NCBI GenBank assembly: GCA_964468355.1
Contig: CAYXSV010000007.1
Coordinates: forward strand, 1-24,052
DNA length: 24,052 nucleotides
Direction: 5' to 3'
Origin: CAYSLZ01 sp964468355
GTDB taxonomy: Bacteria > Patescibacteriota > Microgenomatia > UBA12405 > JAHJSD01
Shown here: positions 1 through 7,643 of the stretch, in pieces
Layout of the letters: each line of letters starts with the position of its first letter
Numbering within the stretch: position 1 is the stretch's first letter
The notes under the pieces: model-generated
What the model saw: the letters and a program-made list of their open reading frames with translations, nothing else
What the model was told of the DNA's origin: nothing
The model's database searches: none
Program-made: the position numbers and the translations under genes

Positions 1-2
1 TT

Positions 3-1673
3 AAAAATAAAATTGGCTTGACTGAAGACGATGAGTATATCAGCGAGAAAAAAGATGTCGTTTTATCCTGGCCGTATAAAGATTGTGTGTTGGAAGGCGG
101 GCAGACCAAGGAGGATGCAAAAAGAGACGAGATTTTCTGGAATCAAACCTTAGCTCCAGATGAAATAGACCGCCTGCTTGATCCCAAAGTATTTACTAAC
201 GCCAAACGGGTGGACAAAGATGGGGGACATGATTTTGGCAAGTTCAACCGCCGCGAAGACGGCACTATCTCTGATAATCTAATTATTAAGGGAAACAATC
301 TTTTGGCACTTCATTCACTCAAAAAAGAGTTTGCCGGGAAAGTGAAGCTCATCTACATCGATCCACCATATAATACCGGTAATGATTCCTTCGGGTATAA
401 TGATAACTTCAACCATTCTACCTGGCTAACATTTATGAGTAATAGAATACAAATTGCTAAAGAACTTTTAAAAGAAAATGGCGTTATTTTTGTCCATTGC
501 GATGATAATGAACAGGCTTACTTAAGCGTGTTCATGGATGAAATTTTTAAAGAAAATAACTTTATTGGAAATATTATTACCCTAACTAACAGAAGTGGTC
601 GAGATTACGGAGGAATCGCTAGAACTCACGATTACATTTTAGTATATGGCAAAAGCGACAAAACTGAGATTTACGGCATTGAAAATCCTAATAAGAAATT
701 TCCTTACGAAGACAAATACGGAAGGTTTCAGCTCCGTGGACTTAGAAATCGGAATGTTCGATTCAATGTGAAGAACCGCCCTAATCTTTTTTATCCAATT
801 TATGTAAATCCTTCTAACGAGGATGAAAATGGATTACATGAGATTGGTTTAGAAGAAAAAGAAGGTTGGATTGAAATTTTTCCACAAAAATCTCAGGGGA
901 TTCAAACGGTGTGGAGATGGGGTAAGGAGAAAGTAAAACAAGAAGGTTATAAAAATCTTTGTGCAAGAAAATCACGAACCAGAAAATTTAGGATTATGGA
1001 AAAATATAGGGATGCAAAGAGCATGGTAAGGTCAGTTTGGTATGAGAAAGACATAAGAAATGAAAAAGCAACTCTGCATCTCAAGAAATTGTTTGGAAAA
1101 AAATTGTTTGATTATCCAAAGGCTGAAGAAATTCTCAAGAAAGTCATTGAAATGGGAACTAGGGAAAACGATATTGTGTTAGATTTTTTTGCTGGAAGTG
1201 GCACAACAGGGGCTGTTGCTCATAAAATGGGACGACAATACATTCTTTGTGAGCAATTAGGGAATCACGCTGAAGTAATTAAAAAACGAATGCAAAAAGT
1301 TATTAAAGGGGAACAAGGTGGTATTAGCGAAGAGATAAATTGGCAAGGTGGTGGGAATTACGTCTATTTAGAATTAGCTGAGTGGAACGAAGAGTTTGTA
1401 AAAAAGGTACAAAAAGCCAAGACCAATAAGGAATTGCGAAAAATTTGGGAAGAGATGCAAAAGAGTGCATTTTTAAGTTGGCGGTTGGATTTTGGCAAGT
1501 TGGAGAAAAACGCCAAAGAGTTTGACGATTTATCACTAGAAAACCAAAAGGAATTTCTTCTTGAAGTTCTCGACCAAAACCAGCTCTATGTCAACTACAG
1601 CGAGATTGAAGATAAGATGTATGGGATCAGTGAGGGGGATAAGAAGTTGAATAAAGAATTTTATGGGAAATAA
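3..1673 (+). CDS. mod: Type III restriction-modification methyltransferase (Mod), 5'-truncated by window edge
   Basis: N-methyltransferase subunit of a type III restriction-modification system; it should recognise the target site, methylate adenine on one strand and guide Res. The frame is open to the window edge, so the N-terminus is missing; the TTG at 18 is probably not the true start, because Mod proteins have a longer N-terminal segment. Visible motifs, numbered from codon 18: the catalytic DPPYNTG (D115) and, after a long variable region that should hold the target-recognition domain, the AdoMet-binding FAGSGTTG (about 391-398). This order, catalytic motif first, is the beta class used by type III Mod enzymes. 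The segment PYKDCVLEGGQT near the start is typical of Mod proteins. The gene ends 2 bases before the Shedu-like gene, so it heads the operon mod-Shedu-res-GGCT. Family assignment is near certain; the methylated sequence cannot be read from the protein. Confidence 0.95.
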   Translation, partial: KNKIGLTEDDEYISEKKDVVLSWPYKDCVLEGGQTKEDAKRDEIFWNQTLAPDEIDRLLDPKVFTNAKRVDKDGGHDFGKFNRREDGTISDNLIIKGNNLLALHSLKKEFAGKVKLIYIDPPYNTGNDSFGYNDNFNHSTWLTFMSNRIQIAKELLKENGVIFVHCDDNEQAYLSVFMDEIFKENNFIGNIITLTNRSGRDYGGIARTHDYILVYGKSDKTEIYGIENPNKKFPYEDKYGRFQLRGLRNRNVRFNVKNRPNLFYPIYVNPSNEDENGLHEIGLEEKEGWIEIFPQKSQGIQTVWRWGKEKVKQEGYKNLCARKSRTRKFRIMEKYRDAKSMVRSVWYEKDIRNEKATLHLKKLFGKKLFDYPKAEEILKKVIEMGTRENDIVLDFFAGSGTTGAVAHKMGRQYILCEQLGNHAEVIKKRMQKVIKGEQGGISEEINWQGGGNYVYLELAEWNEEFVKKVQKAKTNKELRKIWEEMQKSAFLSWRLDFGKLEKNAKEFDDLSLENQKEFLLEVLDQNQLYVNYSEIEDKMYGISEGDKKLNKEFYGK

Positions 1674-1675
1674 TT

Positions 1676-2770
1676 ATGAAAAAGATTACTACAAAATCCA
1701 CATCAAAACATACTCAATCCACTGATGATATAGTTTTGCGGCAAACAGAAATTACTAGACTAATCTTCAGACCTCTTATTGTCGAGAATAAAAATAATCC
1801 TGAAGCCTCAGTTAAGGGATGGTTTATTTTTCAAAGAAAAGGGATTAATGACGGATGGAGGGAATACAAAACTCTAGACCTTAATCAGCTTAAAAAAGGC
1901 GAGTGGGTAAAGCTGGAGCTTAAATCGAAAACAGTATTAAAACTTCTTAAAAACCTTGAATACTTGAAAGGCCTTTATGAACAATATGGAATTAATTATG
2001 GAGAAAAAGAATTTTATTTAACAGATCAAAATATTGGTGCACTATTGTCGCAACTGTCCGAATTTGGTGAAGATAAAACAGAAACGATAGTTAAAGCCTT
2101 GAGGGATCTAACCAAAGAGGAACTAGATAACTTTGATAAAGTAATATCCGTTGTAAGTTTAGTAAAGATAAAAAATGTACTTCAGATTTGGAACAGCAAT
2201 AAAAACAATCCTGACGAAGAATATTGGAAAAATATATTCAAAAAATACACATGGATCCTTTCACAAGTATTCGCTTGTCCCTATATTTTTATTGGAGATG
2301 AATATTATTTCGGAGGAAAGAGGGGTAATAATAAAGGCGGGGTATATGGAGACTTTTTGTATAAAAATAAACTTACAGGGAATGTGGCATTTATAGAAAT
2401 AAAAACCCCAGAGACGTCACTTATTGGGAAACAATATAGAGGGGAAAATGATAACCACAACAATACAGTTTATAGTATGAGTAACGAGATGACTGGAGGA
2501 ATAAACCAAGTTTTAAATCAAAGAGGGGTATTTAAGCAAAAACAGGATAGCTTGGAGGAAAGTGACACCAGGATATTAAACTCCAAATGTATTTTGATTG
2601 CAGGGAAAGTGAGTGATTTAAAAGACGGTGAAAAAAGATCCTTTGATTTATTTAGAAATAATGTTAAAGACGGTGAAATTATAAGTTACGATGAGCTTTT
2701 TGGCAGAATTGGGAAATTGTTGGAAGTATTTAATGGTAAAAATGAAAATAGCGATATTCCATTTTATTAA
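1676..2770 (+). CDS. Shedu-type (SduA, DUF4263) nuclease inside the type III R-M operon
   Basis: Predicted anti-phage nuclease of the Shedu family. The C-terminal half (about 180-355) fits the SduA/DUF4263 PD-(D/E)XK fold: a tryptophan-led helix (YTWILSQ), a glycine-rich stretch, the acidic GDFLY (D226), then FIEIKTP with E241 and K243 forming the D...ExK catalytic set, then a helix with a glutamine (GGINQVLNQ) often seen after this core. The N-terminal 180 residues are not recognised; SduA proteins carry variable N-termini thought to sense the trigger. The ATG lies 2 bases after the mod stop and the stop lies 11 bases before res, so all three should be co-transcribed and made together. It could be an accessory effector or replace a restriction step; that is inference. 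It could also be another PD-(D/E)XK family of unknown role, but the motif spacing fits Shedu well. Confidence 0.82.
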   Translation: MKKITTKSTSKHTQSTDDIVLRQTEITRLIFRPLIVENKNNPEASVKGWFIFQRKGINDGWREYKTLDLNQLKKGEWVKLELKSKTVLKLLKNLEYLKGLYEQYGINYGEKEFYLTDQNIGALLSQLSEFGEDKTETIVKALRDLTKEELDNFDKVISVVSLVKIKNVLQIWNSNKNNPDEEYWKNIFKKYTWILSQVFACPYIFIGDEYYFGGKRGNNKGGVYGDFLYKNKLTGNVAFIEIKTPETSLIGKQYRGENDNHNNTVYSMSNEMTGGINQVLNQRGVFKQKQDSLEESDTRILNSKCILIAGKVSDLKDGEKRSFDLFRNNVKDGEIISYDELFGRIGKLLEVFNGKNENSDIPFY

Positions 2771-2781
2771 TTGAAAAGTCT

Positions 2782-5418
2782 ATGACTAAACTTAGCCAAG
2801 AACTAAATACACTCTCAAAATACGGCAACTTGCCGGAGGGAATTCCGGATTATGTGGTTGATAATTTAAATCCTAAATTTGAATTGCGGGAGTATCAAAA
2901 AGAGGCACTTCGCCGGTTTCATTTTTACATGGAAGATTTTGAGGGAAGAGTAAAGCCGACTCAGCTTTTATACCATATGGCTACCGGTAGCGGTAAGACG
3001 CTGATTATGGCTGCTAACATTTTGTATTTATACCAGCAAGGTTACCGCAATTTTATCTTTTTTGTAAACAGCACTAATATTATTGACAAAACCAAAGAGA
3101 ACTTTCTTAATCCTCAATCAATCAAATATCTGTTTGATGAGAATATTACCTTTGGTGCTAAAAAAGTAAAAGTAAAAGAGGTAGAAAACTTTGCCGGGGC
3201 CAATCAGGATGATATTAATATTTTGTTTACTACTATTCAAGGATTACATCTTCACTTAAATGAGCCGAGGGAAAATACGATTACTTATGAGGATTTTGAA
3301 GATAAAAAGATTGTTTTAATATCAGATGAAGCTCATCACATAAATACCCTAACTAAAAGCAAAAGCCAGCTTAATGAAAGTGAAAAAGAAGAATTTCGTT
3401 CGTGGGAAGGCACAGTTAACCGAATCTTTAATTCCGGTGAAAATAATATTTTGCTTGAGTACACAGCAACAGCTGGGCTGGATAACCCTGATGTGGCTGA
3501 AAAATATGAAGACAAAATCTTGTTTGAATACGCCTTGAAACAGTTTCGTATAGATGGCTTCAGTAAAGAAGTTAAAGTGTTGCAGGCGGATTTGCCGCCA
3601 GTAAAGCGGGGCTTACAGGCAATTATTGTAAGCCAATATCGCAGGAAAGTAGCTGAGAAACATAAAGTATCATTAAAGCCCGTGGTACTGTTTAAAGCAA
3701 ATTACGTAAACCCACCAAAAGATCCGGATCCAAATAAAGTTGTTTCCAGTGAATTTAGAGAAAGATTTGAAGAGCGATTAAAAAATTTAAGACCAGGTGA
3801 CTTAAAAGAAATAAAAGCTCGTGTACAAAAAGGAATATTAAAAGAAGCTTTTGATTATTTTGAAGAAAACAATATTACTTTAGATAACCTAATTAAAGAA
3901 CTGCAAGAAGATTTTGGGAATGAAAAATGTGTTTCAGTTGATTCACTATCAGAAAGTGAAGAAAAACAGATTTTGGTAAATACACTGGAAGATAAAAATA
4001 ATGAAGTACGGGCAGTTTTTGCTGTTGAGAAGCTTAATGAGGGATGGGATGTGTTGAATTTGTTTGATATTGTTAGGTTGTACGATATAAGAGATGCCAG
4101 AAGGGGAAGGCCCGGACCAACAACAGTATCCGAGGCACAATTGATTGGCAGAGGCGCAAGATACTATCCTTTTAAGGTCAAAGAACCGCAGGAATTATAT
4201 AAGCGCAAGTATGACGAAGATTTGAATAATGAATTACGCGTTTTAGAAGAATTGTATTATCACAGTGCTCATAATCCTCGTTATATTCAAGAGCTGCGGA
4301 TTGCTCTGCGTGAAACCGGTATTATTCCTGAAAAAGAAACAAAGGAACTGTCGCTTAAAATAAAAAAAGAATTCAAAGCTACGGATTTTTGGCAGACAGG
4401 GAAAATTTTTCTGAATGAGCAGATTAAAGATACGCGAGAAGATATTTTTAATCTCTCTGATGCAGAAATTCCCTCCACATTTGAATACAAGGTATATAGT
4501 AAAAAAAGTGATGAGACCACAGCTTTCGAAAATGGTAACCTAGCTTTACGGGAGTCCCAAACCCGAAAGATACAATTGAAAGATTTAGATAACAATCTTC
4601 TCTTTAAAGCTCTACACAGCCTCCCTTTCTATAGGTTCTCACATCTAAAAAAATACTTTCCTCATTTAAGTTCGATGCAAGACTTTGTATCTGACGATAA
4701 TTATCTTGCAAGTATCTCAGTCGAGTTAAGTGGTAGTACAAATGTACTGTACGCTATTAGCAGGAAAACGGAATTTGATATGCTTGTAAAGGTTTTGAAA
4801 GAATTAGCCGGAAAAATCAAAAGCGGTAGTAAAGAGTATAAGGGCACAAAAGAATTTAAACCATTGGCGGTGCAATATGTAGTAAAAGATAAAGTTATGA
4901 AGATAAATATTGAGGCATCGGGCGATCGAGAACGTGGAATAGCAATGGGAAGTGGGGATACTGCTTATTATCTTAATTTAGAAGAAAAAGATTGGTATGT
5001 ATATGATGAAAATTATGGAACATTAGTTGAAAAATCCTTAGTAAAGTTTATTAATGATATGATGGATAAATTAATCCAGAAGTTTGATAATGTTTATTTG
5101 TTACGCAATCAAAAATTGTTTCAAATATACAGGTTTTCAGATGGCAAGCCTTTTGAGCCGGACTTTGTTTTGTTTTTGAAATCGAAGAATGATAAGAAAT
5201 CTATAGTCTATCAATTATTTATAGAGCCAAAGGGGCAGTATTTGGCAAAACAGGATCAATGGAAAGAAGAATTCTTGGAAGAAATCAGGGGGAAGTTTGA
5301 AATTCATACAGTTTTTAAAAATGAAAAATATGAATTAATTGGATTGCCTTTTTATAATGAAGGTGATAAAAAAGAGAGTTTTAAAATCGAGTTTGAAAAT
5401 TTAATTAAAAGTAGTTAA
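2782..5418 (+). CDS. res: Type III restriction enzyme, helicase-nuclease subunit (Res)
   Basis: Restriction subunit of the type III system; with Mod it is known to use ATP to communicate between two sites and cut DNA. At 878 residues it has the usual length. Order of parts: an N-terminal recognition of duplex (ELREYQKEALRRF), Walker A MATGSGKT with K72, the DEAH box SDEAHH (D182-H185), a helicase C-terminal part with NEGWDV and a QLIGRGARY motif VI, and a C-terminal PD-(D/E)XK nuclease with FEPDF (D794) followed by FIEPKG (E815, K817). All key residues are intact, so the enzyme should be active. It starts 11 bases after the Shedu-like gene and ends 4 bases before the GGCT-like gene. Base composition matches its neighbours. 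Assignment is near certain. Confidence 0.96.
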   Translation: MTKLSQELNTLSKYGNLPEGIPDYVVDNLNPKFELREYQKEALRRFHFYMEDFEGRVKPTQLLYHMATGSGKTLIMAANILYLYQQGYRNFIFFVNSTNIIDKTKENFLNPQSIKYLFDENITFGAKKVKVKEVENFAGANQDDINILFTTIQGLHLHLNEPRENTITYEDFEDKKIVLISDEAHHINTLTKSKSQLNESEKEEFRSWEGTVNRIFNSGENNILLEYTATAGLDNPDVAEKYEDKILFEYALKQFRIDGFSKEVKVLQADLPPVKRGLQAIIVSQYRRKVAEKHKVSLKPVVLFKANYVNPPKDPDPNKVVSSEFRERFEERLKNLRPGDLKEIKARVQKGILKEAFDYFEENNITLDNLIKELQEDFGNEKCVSVDSLSESEEKQILVNTLEDKNNEVRAVFAVEKLNEGWDVLNLFDIVRLYDIRDARRGRPGPTTVSEAQLIGRGARYYPFKVKEPQELYKRKYDEDLNNELRVLEELYYHSAHNPRYIQELRIALRETGIIPEKETKELSLKIKKEFKATDFWQTGKIFLNEQIKDTREDIFNLSDAEIPSTFEYKVYSKKSDETTAFENGNLALRESQTRKIQLKDLDNNLLFKALHSLPFYRFSHLKKYFPHLSSMQDFVSDDNYLASISVELSGSTNVLYAISRKTEFDMLVKVLKELAGKIKSGSKEYKGTKEFKPLAVQYVVKDKVMKINIEASGDRERGIAMGSGDTAYYLNLEEKDWYVYDENYGTLVEKSLVKFINDMMDKLIQKFDNVYLLRNQKLFQIYRFSDGKPFEPDFVLFLKSKNDKKSIVYQLFIEPKGQYLAKQDQWKEEFLEEIRGKFEIHTVFKNEKYELIGLPFYNEGDKKESFKIEFENLIKSS

Positions 5419-5422
5419 AAAA

Positions 5423-5845
5423 ATGATTTATTTTGCGTACGGTTCCAATATGGATATTGACCAGATGGAGGATAGATGTGGAGAGGGTAGTTTTGAATTG
5501 ATTGGAAAGGGTAAATTAGAAAATTATAAGTTTATTATAAATGGCAGAGGAGTAGCGACTATTGTTCCTAGTAAGGATAGTGTTGTATATGGTTTATGTT
5601 TTGAAGTAAATGATGATTGCTTAAAAAAATTGGATTGTTGTGAAGGACATCCTAGGATCTATGATAGAAAGAAGTTAAAAATTACAACTAATAAAGAGGA
5701 ACTAAGTACTTGGATATACATTGATAGTAATAATATAAGCGTTGGCAAGCCCAGAGATAACTATTTGGAAAAAATAATTAAAGCAGCCAAGAAGTTTAAA
5801 ATTCCGGATGACTATATTAAGTATCTAAAAAAATTTAGAAAATAA
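5423..5845 (+). CDS. Gamma-glutamylcyclotransferase-like (AIG2/GGCT fold) protein
   Basis: A 140-residue protein of the GGCT/AIG2-like fold. The N-terminus has the hallmark FAYGSNM motif (Y6-N9) that forms the substrate-binding loop, and CCEGHPRIY supplies the candidate catalytic glutamate E74. Family members release 5-oxoproline from gamma-glutamyl peptides or amines, acting in the cytosol; the true substrate is unknown here. The ATG lies only 4 bases after the res stop with no separate promoter visible, so it is the last gene of the restriction operon. Whether it has a role in defence or is only a passenger cannot be told from sequence. Fold assignment is strong, the reaction is a family guess. 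Confidence 0.85.
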   Translation: MIYFAYGSNMDIDQMEDRCGEGSFELIGKGKLENYKFIINGRGVATIVPSKDSVVYGLCFEVNDDCLKKLDCCEGHPRIYDRKKLKITTNKEELSTWIYIDSNNISVGKPRDNYLEKIIKAAKKFKIPDDYIKYLKKFRK

Positions 5846-5859
5846 AAACAATTTAAACC

Positions 5860-5979
5860 GGAGGAGTTAATGAAAACTATTTCGGATTAGGTAGAATTAT
5901 TTGCAGAGGAATGGAGTGAAAAGAAATGAAGTCAAAAATTAAAGTTAGACAAATATTAGGTGAGGCGGAGGGGAAGTAG
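5860..5979 (+). pseudogene. Decayed small reading frame with intact Shine-Dalgarno site
   Basis: A strong Shine-Dalgarno GGAGGAG (5860-5866) precedes an ATG at 5870, but the frame hits TAG after six codons (MKTISD). Reading through the TAG continues as VELFAEEWSEKK to a TGA at 5927-5929. An overlapping ATG at 5926 opens a 17-codon frame, MKSKIKVRQILGEAEGK, closed by TAG at 5977-5979. The best Shine-Dalgarno site for hundreds of bases in front of a broken frame suggests the remnant of a small gene. I do not recognise the product. It could also be a translated leader peptide of six residues. Confidence 0.3.
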
Positions 5980-6010
5980 TTAAAAGTTCAAAGTGCAAAG
6001 TTAAAAATTT
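5978..6010 (+). repeat. A-rich dispersed intergenic repeat, copy 1
   Basis: An A-rich stretch built from AAAGTTCAAAGTGCAAAGTT units that closely matches 8419-8449 (few mismatches and a 2-base gap). Both copies sit between genes next to decayed sequence. Similar AAAGTGCAAAGT strings are often seen between bacterial genes, but I cannot say what they do. Confidence 0.5.
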
Positions 6011-6027
6011 TTGGGTTTGAGGGTTTG

Positions 6028-6438
6028 ATGGGTAGTAAAAGTAAAAAACATATAGTTGATGCGGATAAATTAGCTGAGATATTTGGAATTGAGTGGGAGA
6101 AGTCAGAACTACACGTATTTTTAGATGATAAAGACGGATTTAGTTATTGCTTTAAATTAAGAAATAAGCGGGGTGATTCGGGGATTAGATTGTATTTATA
6201 TGACGAACTTCCTAATCAAGTATCTATCGATATTGAGTCACAAAATGACTATTCTTCGAGTATTGTGTTTGGCAATATTACTAAAGTTAAGTATATTCCT
6301 AAATATAGAGCGGTAAGATTAGAGAGCCATACTAAAACTCATTTTTCGATTTTGAAAATATATTGGCGGGGACAATTCGACTTATTGACCGGTTTAAAAG
6401 AAGAAAATTATAGTAAGAGTGTTTGGGGAAAAAGTTAA
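6028..6438 (+). CDS. Hypothetical protein, unrecognised
   Basis: A 136-residue soluble protein with no signal peptide or membrane segment. I do not recognise the family. It begins with a charged, helical stretch (HIVDADKLAEIFGIEW) and then alternates hydrophobic and polar residues in a way that suggests several beta strands (GIRLYLYDELPNQVSIDI, SSIVFGNITKVKYI). The ATG at 6028 is preferred over the adjacent TTG at 6025. No clear Shine-Dalgarno is seen; the A-rich repeat ends 17 bases upstream. Codon use looks like a real gene, and no longer frame competes on the other strand. It lies just after the restriction operon, so a linked accessory role is possible but unsupported. Confidence 0.55.
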   Translation: MGSKSKKHIVDADKLAEIFGIEWEKSELHVFLDDKDGFSYCFKLRNKRGDSGIRLYLYDELPNQVSIDIESQNDYSSSIVFGNITKVKYIPKYRAVRLESHTKTHFSILKIYWRGQFDLLTGLKEENYSKSVWGKS

Positions 6439-6483
6439 AGTTTTTGGAGTTGATATATAAGATTTGATATAAGATTTTGTATA

Positions 6484-6492
6484 TGTTAGATT
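6484..6492 (+). promoter_or_regulatory. Extended -10 promoter, likely leaderless, for the Phd-like gene
   Basis: TGTTAGATT is an imperfect extended -10 ending 5 bases before the ATG at 6498. The spacing would put the transcript start at the start codon. No clear -35 is seen. Confidence 0.4.
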
Positions 6493-6497
6493 AGGTT

Positions 6498-6830
6498 ATG
6501 AGTGATAAAAAGAAAAAAGGCAAATATGATTTTGTTCCGGAGATGGTTAGCACTTCCGAGCTTCAACGGGGGGCCGGCCGGGTAATTGATGCAGTTCGTG
6601 AAGGGGGAGAACCTTACTACGTAGTTCGTAATAATACTCCTCAGGCTGTTCTTTTGAGTTTAGAGGAATATGAAAAATTGAAGAAAAAACAGCGTGAATG
6701 GGAAATAAAGGATACTTTGGAAGCGATTGCCGAAGCGGAAAAAGCAATTGAGAGTGGGGAAGTTTATAAATTGACTGATGAAGTAATGGAGGAGTGGTTA
6801 AAAGAAGCAAAAGAAAGGGATGATGACTGA
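6498..6830 (+). CDS. Phd/YefM-family antitoxin, orphan
   Basis: A 110-residue protein with the Phd/YefM antitoxin fold: the N-terminal half has the ribbon-helix-like core (VSTSELQRGAGRVIDAV), followed by the typical YYVVRNNTPQAVLLSLEEYE strand-and-helix signature, and a charged C-terminal helix (about 75-110) that in this family wraps around the toxin. Antitoxins of this kind also repress their own promoter. No RelE/ParE, Doc or PIN toxin follows; the next gene, 52 bases downstream and with its own promoter, is of unknown family. The protein may be an orphan antitoxin or pair with that unknown gene. The basic leader MSDKKKKGKYD is a small addition before the domain. Confidence 0.85.
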   Translation: MSDKKKKGKYDFVPEMVSTSELQRGAGRVIDAVREGGEPYYVVRNNTPQAVLLSLEEYEKLKKKQREWEIKDTLEAIAEAEKAIESGEVYKLTDEVMEEWLKEAKERDDD

Positions 6831-6846
6831 AGTTTATAAATAAAGG

Positions 6847-6876
6847 TTGTGTTTGGTTGAAGTCGGTTGGTAAAAT
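6847..6876 (+). promoter_or_regulatory. Promoter for the 122-residue gene, leaderless spacing
   Basis: TTGTGT (6847-6852) as -35, an 18-base spacer, and the extended -10 TGGTAAAAT (6868-6876). The -10 ends 6 bases before the ATG at 6883, so transcription should begin at or next to the start codon. Confidence 0.6.
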
Positions 6877-6882
6877 AGGGGT

Positions 6883-7251
6883 ATGCATATAAAGGAAAGA
6901 ATAAGACGGTTGAGGATTAGGGTAGAAAGGGGAATTTTTGGCCCTAGCCCTGAAGATAGTGATTTTCCTGATCCTCGTCCGGAAAACCAGGCAAGAGATC
7001 GTTTTGAAGCGGCGGAAAGAATGAAAGGGGTGGAGACAAAAGAAGAGGTGATGAGTATGCTTTCTGAAGCGGTAATGGGTAGTTGGACTGACTACGATTA
7101 TCGAGCCGGTTATTATCGAGAATTAAAGAGAATGGCTTGGGAAAGAGCTGAGGATTTAGGGGTTAATAGGGATGAAATTAAAAAGGTTGTCCAGGATGCA
7201 AATGTTTCCGGGGCGACAGCCAGGCAAGGTTTTAGGGACTATTTTTTATAG
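6883..7251 (+). CDS. Hypothetical protein, unrecognised
   Basis: A 122-residue, highly charged, mostly helical soluble protein without recognised domain. The N-terminus is basic (KERIRRLRIRVERG), the centre has a proline-rich acidic linker (PSPEDSDFPDPRPEN), and the rest is helical (FEAAERMKGVETKEEVMSML; YYRELKRMAWERAEDLGV). It has its own promoter with leaderless spacing. It follows a Phd/YefM antitoxin on the same strand at 52 bases; a toxin role is conceivable, but neither the order of residues nor any motif matches a toxin family known to me. A short Nudix remnant begins 15 bases after its stop. Confidence 0.6.
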   Translation: MHIKERIRRLRIRVERGIFGPSPEDSDFPDPRPENQARDRFEAAERMKGVETKEEVMSMLSEAVMGSWTDYDYRAGYYRELKRMAWERAEDLGVNRDEIKKVVQDANVSGATARQGFRDYFL

Positions 7252-7266
7252 AAAGGCGTGTTTTAA

Positions 7267-7350
7267 ATGAAAGACGTAGTTGTTGGAATTATCGAAAAGA
7301 AAAATAAGGTTTTGATAGCTAGGAATTTGTATTTGGTAGAATGTAAGTAA
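7267..7350 (+). pseudogene. Truncated N-terminus of a Nudix (MutT-like) hydrolase
   Basis: A 27-codon frame with a Shine-Dalgarno (GAAAGG at 7252-7257). Its first 19 residues, MKDVVVGIIEKKNKVLIAR, match the first two strands of Nudix hydrolases (pattern VVxGIIxKxxKVLIARR). After that the similarity stops, and the frame ends at TAA 7348-7350; the Nudix box is absent. The last codons overlap a promoter-like TGGTAGAAT. This looks like an N-terminal fragment left by a deletion that joined it to another gene's upstream region. It cannot be active. Confidence 0.6.
7334..7342 (+). promoter_or_regulatory. Extended -10 promoter before the small acidic gene
   Basis: TGGTAGAAT within TTTGGTAGAATGT, the same 13 bases as at 11007-11019. 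It ends 32 bases before the ATG at 7375, so it would give a short leader of about 25 bases. Confidence 0.45.
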
Positions 7351-7374
7351 GTTATTTGTTAATTAAAAATAAAT

Positions 7375-7602
7375 ATGTCAGAAATAAAAGATTGGGGAAA
7401 TGAACCGCCAACTGCGGGTAAGAAAGATATTAAACATTCAGACAAAGAAGAGGAAATTGAGGTGCCAAAAGATTGGCAGCCGTCTGAAAAAACAATTCAA
7501 GCAATAGCTACCGGAAAGATATCTGACGAAGAAAAAGCCGAGAGCAGCTTGAGTCAAAAAGGTATAAGCGCAATTCAGGGGAAAGAAGAAAAAGAGAATT
7601 AG
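7375..7602 (+). CDS. Small acidic hypothetical protein
   Basis: A 75-residue protein very rich in glutamate, lysine, serine and aspartate with almost no hydrophobic core, so it is probably disordered. No family recognised. The ATG at 7375 has no clear Shine-Dalgarno; a promoter-like element ends 32 bases upstream. It converges with the FecR-like gene, whose stop lies 6 bases downstream on the other strand. It could be a small regulatory or stress protein, or a fortuitous frame; the balanced codon use favours a real gene. Confidence 0.5.
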   Translation: MSEIKDWGNEPPTAGKKDIKHSDKEEEIEVPKDWQPSEKTIQAIATGKISDEEKAESSLSQKGISAIQGKEEKEN

Positions 7603-7643
7603 GGATTATTATTCAATCTCTTTAGAAAGTTTTTCTAATCCCT
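7601..7643. terminator. Possible two-way terminator between convergent genes
   Basis: AGGGATTA (7601-7608) and TAATCCCT (7636-7643) are perfectly complementary across a 27-base loop that itself holds a small hairpin (AGAAA/TTTCT). It spans the junction of two convergent genes. The large loop and lack of a clean T-run make this weak. Confidence 0.25.

Noticed and set aside
4287..4595. 102-residue minus-strand frame inside res
   Set aside because: Lies wholly inside the intact res gene and reads as an antisense shadow.
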